Part shown: one piece after another, positions 1 to 8,405 of the stretch | Layout of the letters: each line of letters opens with the position of its first letter | How positions within the stretch are numbered: position 1 is the first letter of the stretch | Program-made: the position numbers and the translations under genes | The notes under the pieces: model-generated | The model's input: the letters and a program-made list of their open reading frames with translations, nothing else | Told to the model about the DNA's origin: nothing | Databases searched by the model: none | From: an uncultured Alphaproteobacteria bacterium | GTDB taxonomy: Bacteria; Pseudomonadota; Alphaproteobacteria; Rs-D84 | Reading direction: 5' to 3' | Assembly: GCA_947168075.1 (NCBI GenBank) | Contig: CAMVKK010000003.1 | Span: 1-42,509, forward strand | DNA length: 42,509 nt

Positions 1-1
1 C

Positions 2-658
2 CTATTTTACCGATGTTATCGGCGGGAAACAATCTCCCCCAGATTTTGGACAGCACGCAAATACCAAATTTCCCATATCTTTAAATGTTTCGTCTGTACA
101 ACAACCATACTTATTCGGTTTCGTCCCGTCCCCGCAAAGCCCCGCCGCCAAATTAGCATCATATTCAGCCGCCCATTGTTCATCGGTCTTTTCGGTTGCC
201 ACCGCGGTTGCCGCCCCTGACTTTTCAGTGCAATCCATTTCATATACGCCACGCATAGATGCCAACATATCTGATTTTGAATCGTCTTTTTCCAATTTTT
301 CAATTTCGGAATTCAATTTATCGCAATTAGATTTTTTGTTTGCTAAATATTCGCTTAATGCATCTGGGGTTGTTGTTGATGCGGTTGATTCAACATTTTT
401 CACAATAACAGGAATATTTCGCGCAACCGTTCGCCGACCAATTGATTTAGGTAAACAATTTGCCCGATAATGCACCTGTAATTGCTTTAATTTTTCTGCA
501 TTAACATCATCCAATTTTTCCATTGCGGACAAAGCATCAATATCAGATTTTACTTCGGCACAAGTTCTGCGTTCGGTAATATTCTGCACAGTCGCATCAT
601 CTGCAAATGCAACACCTGTACACAATACGATTCCCGCAAATAATATTGATAATTTCAT
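2..658 (-). CDS. Secreted Cys-rich protein with an internal repeat, unknown function
   Basis: 218 aa. The N-terminus is a signal peptide ending AFA (about residue 19), so the product is probably periplasmic or surface-exposed. Two similar modules follow, each running from one Cys to another about 32-34 residues later with Lys/Glu-rich helix between (residues ~33-68 and ~112-143), which I read as a helical-hairpin repeat closed by a disulfide. The C-terminal ~45 residues are rich in Cys (CGDG, GCC, CCP and GDC motifs) and resemble small disulfide-knot domains. I do not recognise the family. A GGGGCGGAT ribosome site precedes the ATG. It is the last visible gene of an operon with lolD/lolC and a secretin-like gene, 15 nt after the preceding gene, so an envelope role is inferred. 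Confidence 0.7.
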   Translation of the reverse strand: MKLSILFAGIVLCTGVAFADDATVQNITERRTCAEVKSDIDALSAMEKLDDVNAEKLKQLQVHYRANCLPKSIGRRTVARNIPVIVKNVESTASTTTPDALSEYLANKKSNCDKLNSEIEKLEKDDSKSDMLASMRGVYEMDCTEKSGAATAVATEKTDEQWAAEYDANLAAGLCGDGTKPNKYGCCTDETFKDMGNLVFACCPKSGGDCFPPITSVK

Positions 659-673
659 ATCCGCCCCCGATGG

Positions 674-1255
674 TTATTCATTAATAATTTTTTCAACCTG
701 CAATATAAAGTCGATTGCCGGGTTAGTTAATTTTTTTGCTTTTTCAAAAATCTCTTCGGCGGCCGCCTGCATATTAAGCCGTTTATAAGTTTCGACAACT
801 TCTATTGTTTCTTCGTGATCAAATTCATCATCTTCGATTGCACGCGCAATATCCAGTTCCTGACGAGCCAACTCGACATACGCATTGGCATTTTCAGGAC
901 ATCCACGTTCAGCCATCGATGCGTATATTTTTGCCCGTTCAATACGATCATCAACATCATCCGATGCCACTGGCAAATGACGTGACAACAACCGTTCTAT
1001 TTCTGCACATACACTTTGTGGTTCAGAAATCGCGACAATTTCAGTTTCTGACGGCGCAACAACAGAACTTTCTGGACATATTGTATTGGTTGGTTTATTA
1101 ATAGCCATTCCGACAAACAGCCCACAAAAAAACAGACCAGCCAACGCAACAATTCCCCAAAAACGTTGCCGGCGATTATGCACAACCACCGCACGCGTCA
1201 TTGCGACTGCCATTTTTGTATTTTGTGTTTTTGTTTTTCTGGTCTGTTTTTTCAT
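674..1255 (-). CDS. Membrane-anchored helical (TPR-like) protein, unknown function
   Basis: 193 aa. A very basic N-terminus (KKQTRKTKTQ) precedes one hydrophobic segment at residues ~33-53, predicting a type II membrane protein with most of the chain in the periplasm. The C-terminal ~110 residues are acidic and helical, with alternating Ala/Glu/Leu patterns that suggest one or two TPR-like hairpins; no specific family is recognised. An AGGAGAG ribosome site lies just upstream of the ATG. It sits between lolD and the Cys-rich secreted protein in one operon, so it may be an envelope-assembly factor, but that is inference only. Confidence 0.65.
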   Translation of the reverse strand: MKKQTRKTKTQNTKMAVAMTRAVVVHNRRQRFWGIVALAGLFFCGLFVGMAINKPTNTICPESSVVAPSETEIVAISEPQSVCAEIERLLSRHLPVASDDVDDRIERAKIYASMAERGCPENANAYVELARQELDIARAIEDDEFDHEETIEVVETYKRLNMQAAAEEIFEKAKKLTNPAIDFILQVEKIINE

Positions 1256-1299
1256 TTTCTCTCTCCTCTTGGGCTCTTTTAACTCTTGTTATATTTTAA

Positions 1300-2010
1300 C
1301 TATTTTACAATACCATTTGCAATGGTAATTTTTTTATCGGCGCGATTTGCCAATCCCATATCGTGTGTCACGAACAGCATCGCCATATTATTTTTTCGTA
1401 CCAAAGCCAACAATTGGTCAAATACCGCCGTTGCATGTGCCGGGTCCAGGCTGCCCGTTGGTTCATCCGCCAATAATATTTCAGGTTCGTTTGCCAATGC
1501 GCGTGCAACCGCTGTGCGTTGCTGTTCCCCGCCGGACATTTCACCAGGTAAATGTTCCGCCCTGTGCGCTACACCCGCCGCACGCAATAATTTCATTGCG
1601 CGTTTTTGAGCAATTTCTTCATCAACACCATTTGCCAGCATTGGCAACACAACATTTTCAACCGCCGTAAAGTCCGACAGTAAATTATGTCGCTGATATA
1701 CAAATCCTATCTTTTTCCGGCGAATAATTGTACGGGAATCTTCACTCATTTTATGAACAGGGGTACCGGCGATAATAATGCTGCCGGATGTAGGTTTATC
1801 CAGCAACCCAACACACTGCAACAGTGTTGATTTACCCGACCCCGATGGACCGACCAGCGCAATAATTTCCCCACGGTGCAAATTGAAGCCGCCACCGCGC
1901 AGAATATGCAACGGCTGACCACCTTCGACAAAAGTTTTTTTAATATCGCGCACCGACATAACAATATCGCCACGATTTACCCGTGATAAAGAATTTAAAA
2001 TACCAGCCAT
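1300..2010 (-). CDS. lolD: Lipoprotein-releasing ABC transporter ATPase LolD
   Basis: 236 aa, normal LolD length. It energises removal of outer-membrane lipoproteins from the inner membrane for transfer to LolA. Visible motifs: Walker A GPSGSGKS (54-61), ABC signature MSGGEQQR (158-165), Walker B ILLADE (178-183) with the adjacent D-loop, and an H-loop FVTHD near the end. This is the MacB/LolD/FtsE subfamily. The gene follows lolC by 9 nt and has an AAGGAT ribosome site before the chosen ATG; an internal ATG 17 codons later (MSVRD) is a possible alternative start. The pairing with the FtsX-type permease upstream makes LolD more likely than FtsE or MacB. Confidence 0.92.
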   Translation of the reverse strand: MAGILNSLSRVNRGDIVMSVRDIKKTFVEGGQPLHILRGGGFNLHRGEIIALVGPSGSGKSTLLQCVGLLDKPTSGSIIIAGTPVHKMSEDSRTIIRRKKIGFVYQRHNLLSDFTAVENVVLPMLANGVDEEIAQKRAMKLLRAAGVAHRAEHLPGEMSGGEQQRTAVARALANEPEILLADEPTGSLDPAHATAVFDQLLALVRKNNMAMLFVTHDMGLANRADKKITIANGIVK

Positions 2011-2019
2011 ATCTTATCC

Positions 2020-3276
2020 TTATTCATTTCTTAATACATCAACCGGATCTGTATTTGCCGCCTTCCACGCAGGATAAAGTGTTGCAAGAAATGCCAGCGC
2101 AATTGCCAACACGACAATACCTATGACCTGACTTGCAACTAACTTGGACGGTAATTCAGATAAATAATATAATTCCGATGGGAATAAATCGCGTCCCGTT
2201 GCCCACTGAAAGAACTGACGAATTGGCTCAACATAAATAGCGACAATAATCCCCAAAACCATACCAATAAATGCGCCAATAACGCCGATACTGGTTCCGG
2301 ACAAAATAAATATTTTCATCATAGATTTGCGCGACACACCAAACGTGCGCAGGACAGCGATATCTTTATTCTTATCCTTGACCAACATAACCAAGGACGA
2401 CACAATATTAAACGCAGCGACAATTACTATTAACATTAAAATCAAAAACATCACATTTGATTCGACCTGTAACGCACCAACAAATCCACGATTTAAATCG
2501 CGCCAATCCCGCACAACAAACCCATCCGGCAACAGGCGCACCAACGCATCCAAAACCCGGGTTGTATCATCTGGATTTTTAAGGAACAAATCAATATGTG
2601 TAACTGCATCGCCAATATTTAAATATTTCTGTGCCGTTTCCAATGGCATAAAAATATAGCCTGAATCATATTCATACATTCCCATAAAGAACGATGCCAT
2701 AACTGGATACGCCATAATGCGCGGCATTGTACCAAACGGTGTTGGTGTTGCCCCATTTGCCGAAACAAGTGAAATATTATCGCCCATTGTAACATTTAAT
2801 GCACGTGTAAGCGATGAACCCGCAACCAATTCGCCATCGGCAATCGCGTCCAGTGGTTTACCATAAATACGCGTACCCGTTCCAGACTTTGCCGCCAAAT
2901 CAGACATACGAATACCACGAATCATCGCGCCTGTATTATTACCATTTGCAGTTGCCATAACTTGACCTTCGGCAATTGGCACTATGGATGTTGTATGCGA
3001 ACTGACTATTTTATTTTGCGCCATTTTTTCAATAAGGAAATCATAGTCCTTTATTGCCCCGTCTTGGTGATAAACAACAACATGACCATTCATACCAACA
3101 ATACGCGACAAAAGTGTATCATGGAACCCACCCATAACGGACATCACGACAATAAGTGTCGCCACCCCCAGCATAATGCCAATTAACGACACCCATGACA
3201 CCACGGAACCAAATCCGCGCTTTTTCATGGCCAGATATCTAAATGCAACTTTTTTTTCCAGTTTTGAAAACAACAT
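2020..3276 (-). CDS. lolC: Lipoprotein-releasing permease LolC/LolE family
   Basis: 418 aa, typical for LolC/LolE. The N-terminus (VAFRYLAMKKRG, then a transmembrane helix with GIMLGVATLIVVMSVMGGF) is characteristic. A large periplasmic domain follows (about residues 50-270), then three C-terminal transmembrane helices of the FtsX fold, with LRTFG and LYPAWKAANTDPVDVLR near the end. It acts in the inner membrane with LolD to extract lipoproteins. Only one permease gene is present here, so the transporter is either a homodimer (LolF-like) or its partner lies elsewhere. Gene order secretin - lolC - lolD suggests that lipoprotein sorting and assembly of the lipoprotein secretin are co-expressed. 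Confidence 0.92.
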   Translation of the reverse strand: MLFSKLEKKVAFRYLAMKKRGFGSVVSWVSLIGIMLGVATLIVVMSVMGGFHDTLLSRIVGMNGHVVVYHQDGAIKDYDFLIEKMAQNKIVSSHTTSIVPIAEGQVMATANGNNTGAMIRGIRMSDLAAKSGTGTRIYGKPLDAIADGELVAGSSLTRALNVTMGDNISLVSANGATPTPFGTMPRIMAYPVMASFFMGMYEYDSGYIFMPLETAQKYLNIGDAVTHIDLFLKNPDDTTRVLDALVRLLPDGFVVRDWRDLNRGFVGALQVESNVMFLILMLIVIVAAFNIVSSLVMLVKDKNKDIAVLRTFGVSRKSMMKIFILSGTSIGVIGAFIGMVLGIIVAIYVEPIRQFFQWATGRDLFPSELYYLSELPSKLVASQVIGIVVLAIALAFLATLYPAWKAANTDPVDVLRNE

Positions 3277-3288
3277 TATTTTTATCCC

Positions 3289-4650
3289 TTAGTCATTTAA
3301 AAAAGCCCGCAATGCATCACCAACCAGCATTTCACGCGGGGTTGATTCAATCGTTGCCGGATCAACAACAGATATTAACCGCGGCGACATAAACACAACC
3401 AATTCTGCGAACGGGCTTATCAGTGTTTCCGGTGTTGTTACAAACGCATGTGTTGGAATACCGACAATTACATAGTTATCACCAACACTGGACGGAATTG
3501 TGAACGAAGACAATTCGCCATTTGATGTCCGCAAAACAATTTTCGCGTCAATTTTATTCAATCCGCCATAATCGCCGTATGTCGCCGTTGCGCCAATAGT
3601 CAGGTCTGTTTCCAGACGATCTTCCTTGCCACATTGACCAATATCAAACCGCGATTGCCATCCGTTTGGAATAGCAAATGTCCCCTGGGATATAAGGACA
3701 ACATTAGATTGTTGATACAAAAATTCCTGTAAAGTTTTTGTATTGATTTCAGGTCCCACAACAACCGCTCTTCCAACGACACCTGGTATTGACATTTTTA
3801 TATTTTTATCACCAAACGCCGGGAACAGGTTCATCCAAATAATCGGATTGTCCGTACGCGGATAAACACGATATACATCAATATCCCACGCCAACATATA
3901 TTTTTTAGACGAAATATCGGCAATCATACGCGCGACTTCGCGTTCGGTTTGGTAATTACCTTCAAATACAATTGTTTTATCATCCCAATTCACCAGCAAG
4001 TTGCGCATATCCGCCCCGTGCATAGCGTCCAGCAACGCCATTATTATTGTTTCGTTTTTTGGCATTTTGATTAACCATTTTGCACGGTTAGTCAGGTGTA
4101 TTACCCCTTCGGCTTCGTCATAGTAATAATAAACGCGCCCCATTTTTGCCATTAATTCCACCGCATCGCTTAATGTTCCGGTGGATATAGTCCCGGATAT
4201 TTTTTCAATTAATTCGCCATCTTCTTCGACTGAAATATCTGTTCCGTCCAGCAATTTATCCAATGCTTCGCGTACAGTTAATTTCTTGAATTCATAATCA
4301 GAAACCTTTAAATCCGGTAATTTATCGCCGGTATTAAGGCGAACGACCTCTATCTTTTCTTCGGGCACGACTGAAACAACACTTTGGTTGTTCCAATCAA
4401 CACTGCACCGTTTTGGCAGTTCGATTGAAAAGCGCCGCGCAGTATCAGTTGTTAATGCCGCCTTTTTTGGAAAGATGGGAACAGAATTTTCATCAATTAC
4501 CAAATTATTAATAACAGTAACCGTATCATAGTCTGGTTCGGTATCTTGATTCTGATTTTGTGTTTGGCACGCAGTCAGACCGATAATGCCGACACACATA
4601 CATACAATCACCACTTTACGTTTTATTAAATCGATAATATGTTTTTTCAT
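3289..4650 (-). CDS. Secretin-like outer-membrane lipoprotein (type IVb pilus PilN/BfpB-like)
   Basis: 453 aa. A lipoprotein signal ends in the lipobox LTAC (Cys28). Residues ~115-175 resemble the STN domain of secretins (TVREALDKLL, then GTLSDAVELMAKMGRVYYYYDEAEGVIHL). Residues ~205-260 resemble a secretin N-domain ending in the strand LAWDIDVYRVY. The C-terminal ~150 residues contain secretin-like strands (DNYVIVGIP and ELVVFMSPRLI). This architecture, lipid anchor plus short N-domains and C-terminal secretin core, fits the PilN/BfpB family of R64 thin or bundle-forming pili. That fits the PilO2/PilP/PilQ/PilR-type operon elsewhere in this window. The central part is divergent, so the secretin call is probable rather than certain. 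Confidence 0.6.
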   Translation of the reverse strand: MKKHIIDLIKRKVVIVCMCVGIIGLTACQTQNQNQDTEPDYDTVTVINNLVIDENSVPIFPKKAALTTDTARRFSIELPKRCSVDWNNQSVVSVVPEEKIEVVRLNTGDKLPDLKVSDYEFKKLTVREALDKLLDGTDISVEEDGELIEKISGTISTGTLSDAVELMAKMGRVYYYYDEAEGVIHLTNRAKWLIKMPKNETIIMALLDAMHGADMRNLLVNWDDKTIVFEGNYQTEREVARMIADISSKKYMLAWDIDVYRVYPRTDNPIIWMNLFPAFGDKNIKMSIPGVVGRAVVVGPEINTKTLQEFLYQQSNVVLISQGTFAIPNGWQSRFDIGQCGKEDRLETDLTIGATATYGDYGGLNKIDAKIVLRTSNGELSSFTIPSSVGDNYVIVGIPTHAFVTTPETLISPFAELVVFMSPRLISVVDPATIESTPREMLVGDALRAFLND

Positions 4651-4668
4651 CTGTTTCCCTCTTGTTTA

Positions 4669-4995
4669 TCAGATATTCATAAATTTTTCAAATTCCGCCA
4701 ACGACATTTCATAAATCGGTTTTTGGGTCGGAGTGGTCAAATTCTTAACCCGTTCGTATTGAGCATTAAATTGTTCCATTGCGCGTGCGACATCGGCGGG
4801 AATTTTAATCCGCCCGTCCGCACGCAACCGCCGTGCATATTCAACAATATATTCTAAAACATCCGCCGCATACATGCGTCCAGAATAATTTTCAATCGGT
4901 ATGCCGCCTTTTTGGACACAGATTGCGGACATTAGTATTGCGGTCTGATTATAATAATTTGCCAGTTTTATGAACTGTTGAACCGATAATGCCAT
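4669..4995 (-). CDS. Small helical protein of unknown function, first gene of the secretin-lol operon
   Basis: 108 aa, no signal peptide, predicted mostly helical, with segments QQFIKLANYYNQTAILMSA and ADVLEYIVEYARRLRA. I do not recognise it. The ATG follows a good AAGGAT ribosome site, and a promoter lies 27-56 nt upstream of the start. The stop codon is 18 nt before the secretin-like gene, so the two are almost certainly co-transcribed; a pilus-related cytoplasmic or periplasmic accessory role is a guess from position only. Confidence 0.6.
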   Translation of the reverse strand: MALSVQQFIKLANYYNQTAILMSAICVQKGGIPIENYSGRMYAADVLEYIVEYARRLRADGRIKIPADVARAMEQFNAQYERVKNLTTPTQKPIYEMSLAEFEKFMNI

Positions 4996-5021
4996 ATAAA
5001 AATCCTTTTCCTGTTTTTCAC

Positions 5022-5051
5022 ATTATAAAAACTATTGCCCCCCGAACGCAA
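5022..5051 (-). promoter_or_regulatory. Promoter of the 108-aa gene/secretin/lol operon
   Basis: On the minus strand, TTGCGT (5051-5046), an 18-nt spacer and TATAAT (5027-5022). It is divergent from, and overlaps, the plus-strand promoter of the neighbouring lipoprotein gene, so the two operons share one ~75-bp control region. Confidence 0.6.
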
Positions 5052-5063
5052 TTAAATTATAAT
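5035..5063 (+). promoter_or_regulatory. Promoter of lipoprotein gene, predicted leaderless
   Basis: TTGCCC (5035-5040), 17-nt spacer, TATAAT (5058-5063). Only 7 nt separate the -10 box from the ATG at 5071, so transcription should start at or next to the start codon; no Shine-Dalgarno sequence is present. Confidence 0.65.
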
Positions 5064-5070
5064 AAGAATT

Positions 5071-5451
5071 ATGAGAATGAAAATTATCGGTGTATTATTA
5101 TTACTTGGCGCGTGCGCATCGGTCAACAGTGGCAACATTGATAATGCCACTATTCTTAATTGGGAAAACGAGGCTGTTACCACCGAACAATTCGTCCGTG
5201 ATCACAAGGCGTGCTTGGGATTAAAAGAAAATTCGTACAAACCGCGTTCACGTTTGGCCAAACTTTTGGCGCCGAACCAAAGTGGTATGATGCCGAATTG
5301 GGATGGACTGTGGGTTACATTTCAGTCGAACGAATATCGGGATGTTGGCCAGCGGTCATTGATGTCCGTGCCACGAAATGCGACATCTAAATCTGTTGGC
5401 GCATATCGCAGATGTATGTTCCGGCGCGGATATTTACTGCGTGCGATATAA
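5071..5451 (+). CDS. Small lipoprotein of unknown function
   Basis: 126 aa. Signal peptide with lipobox LLGAC (Cys15 from the first ATG), so a lipid-anchored envelope protein. The mature part contains two Cys (one in HKACLG, one in RRCMFRRGY) that could form a disulfide. No known family recognised; the conserved-looking segment WDGLWVTFQSNEYRDVG could mark one. Two in-frame ATGs lie 6 nt apart; the first fits the leaderless promoter best. It is 38 nt before ftsQ, which has its own promoter. Confidence 0.65.
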   Translation: MRMKIIGVLLLLGACASVNSGNIDNATILNWENEAVTTEQFVRDHKACLGLKENSYKPRSRLAKLLAPNQSGMMPNWDGLWVTFQSNEYRDVGQRSLMSVPRNATSKSVGAYRRCMFRRGYLLRAI

Positions 5452-5454
5452 TTT

Positions 5455-5482
5455 TTGTAATACTGTAATTTTATGATATAAT
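5455..5482 (+). promoter_or_regulatory. Promoter of ftsQ, predicted leaderless
   Basis: TTGTAA (5455-5460), 16-nt spacer, extended -10 TGATATAAT (TATAAT at 5477-5482). The ATG of ftsQ follows after 7 nt with no ribosome-binding sequence. A 17-nt string spanning this -10 (TTATGATATAATTGTTG) recurs at the promoter of the lipoprotein gene at 27388. Confidence 0.65.
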
Positions 5483-5489
5483 TGTTGCC

Positions 5490-6170
5490 ATGAAACGTTC
5501 ATTTTTGTTTTGGGTGTATTTTATTGTTGCCATTATTTTGGGCATATATTTCACGACCCGTATAGTTATGATTAGTATGGGACATGGTAATTTGGCAACA
5601 ATCCATAATATTTCAATTACATCTGATTCATCGGACGGTGATTTATCCGGGGTCCAGACAGCCGCCGCGGCGGGGCTTGGGGCGCCAACGGGTTCACTGG
5701 ATTTAGAAATATTAAATAATCGAATAAGGGCTGTACCAATTGTTCGTAATGCTGCAACACGGCGATTACCAAACGGAACATTGCGTGTCCGGGTCGAATT
5801 GCATCGTGCCGTGGCACAATGGACCGATGGGGTTGCTTTTTATCCACTGGCGGCGGATGGCACAACGGTTGAAACACCGATTGCCACGCGTGATTCAGAT
5901 GCAATTGTATTTCGCGGAACATTGCCCGATGATATTTCTGAAATTACTGCGGCGGCACAACCACTGGCGCAAAAGATTGATTATCTTGAATGGATTGAAA
6001 ACCGCCGTTGGAACATAATAACTGTTGATGGCATGACGGTTATGTTACCCGAAAATAATCCATTGGCATCGCTTCGTGAATTAATATCATTAAATGAAAA
6101 TCAGAATATTTTGGAACGCGACATCAGGGTAATTGACATGCGCGATTCCGCACGAATATTGGTAAAATAG
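5490..6170 (+). CDS. ftsQ: Cell division protein FtsQ
   Basis: 226 aa. One N-terminal transmembrane helix (residues ~5-28), a POTRA domain (~35-105, with IRAVPIVRNAATRRLPNGTLRVRVELHRAVAQW), and the FtsQ C-terminal domain with RRWNIITVDGMTVMLPE and RDIRVIDMRDSARILV. FtsQ is the divisome scaffold that links early and late proteins in the periplasm. It is followed 3 nt later by ftsA-rpe, as ftsQ-ftsA in classic dcw clusters. The usual upstream ddl/murB/murC genes and downstream ftsZ are absent, so the dcw cluster is broken up here. Confidence 0.88.
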   Translation: MKRSFLFWVYFIVAIILGIYFTTRIVMISMGHGNLATIHNISITSDSSDGDLSGVQTAAAAGLGAPTGSLDLEILNNRIRAVPIVRNAATRRLPNGTLRVRVELHRAVAQWTDGVAFYPLAADGTTVETPIATRDSDAIVFRGTLPDDISEITAAAQPLAQKIDYLEWIENRRWNIITVDGMTVMLPENNPLASLRELISLNENQNILERDIRVIDMRDSARILVK

Positions 6171-6173
6171 AAA

Positions 6174-7946
6174 ATGAATCTTAATAATTCTGCTTTTTTA
6201 TGTCTGGACATTGGGTCATCGGCTGTTCATGGCATTGCACATCGTGTGCATGGCGCACGCATTGTAAAATCTGCGATGTTTACGGTGGAATCTTTTGATA
6301 CCGTTTCCGCGATAAAGGCTGTGGTTGACGAATTAGAATCTCAAATCGGCAAACATTTTGATAATGCATATATTACTGGAAATTTTGGTGAATCGTATTA
6401 CGAATTGGCAATAAAAAACCAAGTTTGGTCAAGTGGACATCGCATCACATCCGCCGATATAAGAAATCAGATATCCCAGATTACCCCCCCCGATGAATAT
6501 ATGCCATTGCATATTGTGCCACTGCGATACGACACACCAACGGTTCGTAATTTATTGACCCCAATTGGCCATATTGATATCCAGTTGGCTTCTGCATTTG
6601 GTGCGATATTTTATCCAATCGCAAATATTAACGAAGTAAATACATTTATGCGACGCGCCCATTTACAGACAAACGGATTTTTTGATCCACAATTTGTTCA
6701 AAACGCTGTATTTCGCAAACCCAAAACGGTTACATTATTTATTGATTTTGGTGCTGAATTTACATCTGCGTCCATATGGACGGATCGTGGACCGGTATGG
6801 CACTATAAATTACAAATTGGTGGCACAAATATATCGCAACAAATTGCCGAAGATCAAAATATCAGTTTCGGCGAAGCAGACCGGATAAAACGTGCGGTAT
6901 TTACTATGTTGCCCGGACCGACCGACCGATTTACGCCTGCGGACATTGCGTACGATTTTTCGCGTGCCGATATAAACGATGTCGTTGTAAAATATATGAA
7001 CGATATTATTAATGATATACGCGACAATGCTATGGACGCGATTGAAAAATATAAACCACAAAACATAATTATAACAGGTGGTGCATCGGACGCGAACAGT
7101 GTTGTTGATTTTGTATCAAATGCGTTTGGATTACCGTGCGAAAGTTTTCATGACGATGCATCTGTGCGCGCACTTGGCGAATTTATATGGAACCAAAGTG
7201 CATCTGAACGTGCAAAAATAATTGCACATACAGAACGCAGAAACACTCGCATTGACCGCATATTAAAGATATTCCATCGCAAACCTAAAAAGCGGCGTAC
7301 CTTTGTTCCGATTATGCCCAGTACACTTTGTTTCAATATGAACGATCCAACGACATACACGACATTTGATGCGGCGGGAATAAGCATGATTCATGTTGAT
7401 ATAATGGACGGTCTGTATGTGAACCGGATTGCGGGCAGCAACGAACAAATTCGTCAGATTCGCGAACGAACAACGGCGCATCTGCATGTGCATTTGATGA
7501 CGGAAAGTCCGTCCGTCTGGGCGGCGGACGCGATTGCCGCCGGCGCAGATACAGTTATTGTTTCAACAAATACATCGGGTGTACGCGCGGCGATACGCAC
7601 GATAAAATCATCTGGTCGGCGTGCCGGGGTTGCGCTGAACCCGGACACATCGCCCGACATATTAAAACCTGTTTTGCGGGACCTGGACGAAGTAATGGTG
7701 ATGGCGGTTACCCCCGGTGCCGCTGGTCAAGATTTTTCACCGGCGTGCCTGCATAAAATTTCTGTTTTGGCGGCAACGCGTAAAAAATATGATTTGCATT
7801 TCAAGATTTCTGTGGACGGTGGCATAAATGATAAAACCGCCCCGCTCTGTTGGGCGGCGGGCGCAGATTATTTGGTTTCGGGTTCATACCTGGCGCATGC
7901 ATCTGATTTCCCAATTGCGGTGCAAAGTTTATTAAAAAAACAATAA
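6174..7946 (+). CDS. FtsA cell-division actin fused to ribulose-phosphate 3-epimerase
   Basis: 590 aa in one uninterrupted frame. Residues ~5-355 are FtsA: phosphate-1 motif LDIGSS (11-16), 1C-like insert after HRITSADI (~89-150), phosphate-2 motif FIDFGAEFTSASIW (189-202) and adenosine motif IITGGAS. Residues ~357-375 (RIDRILKIFHRKPKKRR) look like the amphipathic membrane-targeting helix that normally ends FtsA. Residues ~377-588 are a TIM-barrel ribulose-5-phosphate 3-epimerase, with the metal/catalytic set His407, Asp409, His440 and Asp548 (VDGG), plus ALNP and a VTPGAAGQ loop matching NPGFGGQ. FtsA tethers FtsZ to the membrane; Rpe interconverts ribulose-5-P and xylulose-5-P in the pentose phosphate pathway. 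The gene lies 3 nt after ftsQ. Fusion of these two functions is unusual. Both halves appear intact. Confidence 0.88.
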   Translation: MNLNNSAFLCLDIGSSAVHGIAHRVHGARIVKSAMFTVESFDTVSAIKAVVDELESQIGKHFDNAYITGNFGESYYELAIKNQVWSSGHRITSADIRNQISQITPPDEYMPLHIVPLRYDTPTVRNLLTPIGHIDIQLASAFGAIFYPIANINEVNTFMRRAHLQTNGFFDPQFVQNAVFRKPKTVTLFIDFGAEFTSASIWTDRGPVWHYKLQIGGTNISQQIAEDQNISFGEADRIKRAVFTMLPGPTDRFTPADIAYDFSRADINDVVVKYMNDIINDIRDNAMDAIEKYKPQNIIITGGASDANSVVDFVSNAFGLPCESFHDDASVRALGEFIWNQSASERAKIIAHTERRNTRIDRILKIFHRKPKKRRTFVPIMPSTLCFNMNDPTTYTTFDAAGISMIHVDIMDGLYVNRIAGSNEQIRQIRERTTAHLHVHLMTESPSVWAADAIAAGADTVIVSTNTSGVRAAIRTIKSSGRRAGVALNPDTSPDILKPVLRDLDEVMVMAVTPGAAGQDFSPACLHKISVLAATRKKYDLHFKISVDGGINDKTAPLCWAAGADYLVSGSYLAHASDFPIAVQSLLKKQ

Positions 7947-7978
7947 AAAACACCGGCAAATGCCGGTGTTTATTTTAT
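7945..7978. terminator. Bidirectional terminator between ftsA-rpe and tsaE
   Basis: Hairpin CACCGGC (7951-7957) / GCCGGTG (7962-7968), loop AAAT, flanked by A6 and T-rich tracts, so it can stop transcription from both sides of this convergent pair. Confidence 0.85.
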
Positions 7979-8401
7979 AACTATTTTCCGCCCGTCGCCG
8001 TGTTCGGTGATATATAAATGAATCGTGTTTTCGGGCAACATGGCGGACGCAATATCCGGCCACTCTATCAATGTAATGTCGTTCGCGATTGCGTACGGCA
8101 GCCCTATTTCCACCAATTCAGATGCATCGTTTATGCGATATAAATCAAAGTGCGAAATACCATCATAACTTTGCACAATTGTAAAAGTCGGGCTGGGGAC
8201 GACTGTGTCCGCCCCGCGCAGTGTTTGAATTATTGTGCGCGCAATCTCGGACTTTCCCATGCCCAGGTCGCCGTGCAAAGCCACCGTTACCGGCGCCCGC
8301 AGCGTTTTTGCAAATTCGCGTGCAAACGCCCGCGTTTCTTCAACATTTTTTAATACGAACTCTTTATCTGCACTTTGAACTTTGCACTTTGAACTTTCCA
8401 T
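7970..8401 (-). CDS. tsaE: tRNA threonylcarbamoyladenosine biosynthesis ATPase TsaE
   Basis: 143 aa from the ATG at 8401. TsaE is the P-loop ATPase partner of TsaD/TsaB that makes t6A37 in ANN-decoding tRNAs. Motifs: Walker A GDLGMGKS (44-51), then PSPTFTIVQSY, HFDLYRI and LIEWPD, all characteristic of the family. A GGAG ribosome site lies in the 3' end of uvrB, whose stop codon is 4 nt upstream, so this start is preferred over a longer frame reaching into uvrB. Residues 2-12 (ESSKCKVQSAD) are encoded by four GTNCARA heptads and are absent from typical TsaE; the same element occurs in two other genes of this window. Confidence 0.93.
   Translation of the reverse strand: MESSKCKVQSADKEFVLKNVEETRAFAREFAKTLRAPVTVALHGDLGMGKSEIARTIIQTLRGADTVVPSPTFTIVQSYDGISHFDLYRINDASELVEIGLPYAIANDITLIEWPDIASAMLPENTIHLYITEHGDGRKIVIK
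8367..8399 (-). repeat. (GTNCARA)4 heptad element inside tsaE
   Basis: Minus-strand units GTTCAAA, GTGCAAA, GTTCAAA and GTGCAGA encode ESSKCKVQSAD at the TsaE N-terminus. The same frame is used as in the copies in topA and in the HhH-GPD gene. Confidence 0.75.
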
Positions 8402-8405
8402 AGCC

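Noticed and set aside
8367-8399. Tandem heptads as a CRISPR or VNTR locus
   Set aside because: Only four 7-nt units with no spacers, located inside a gene and repeated in two others; not CRISPR.
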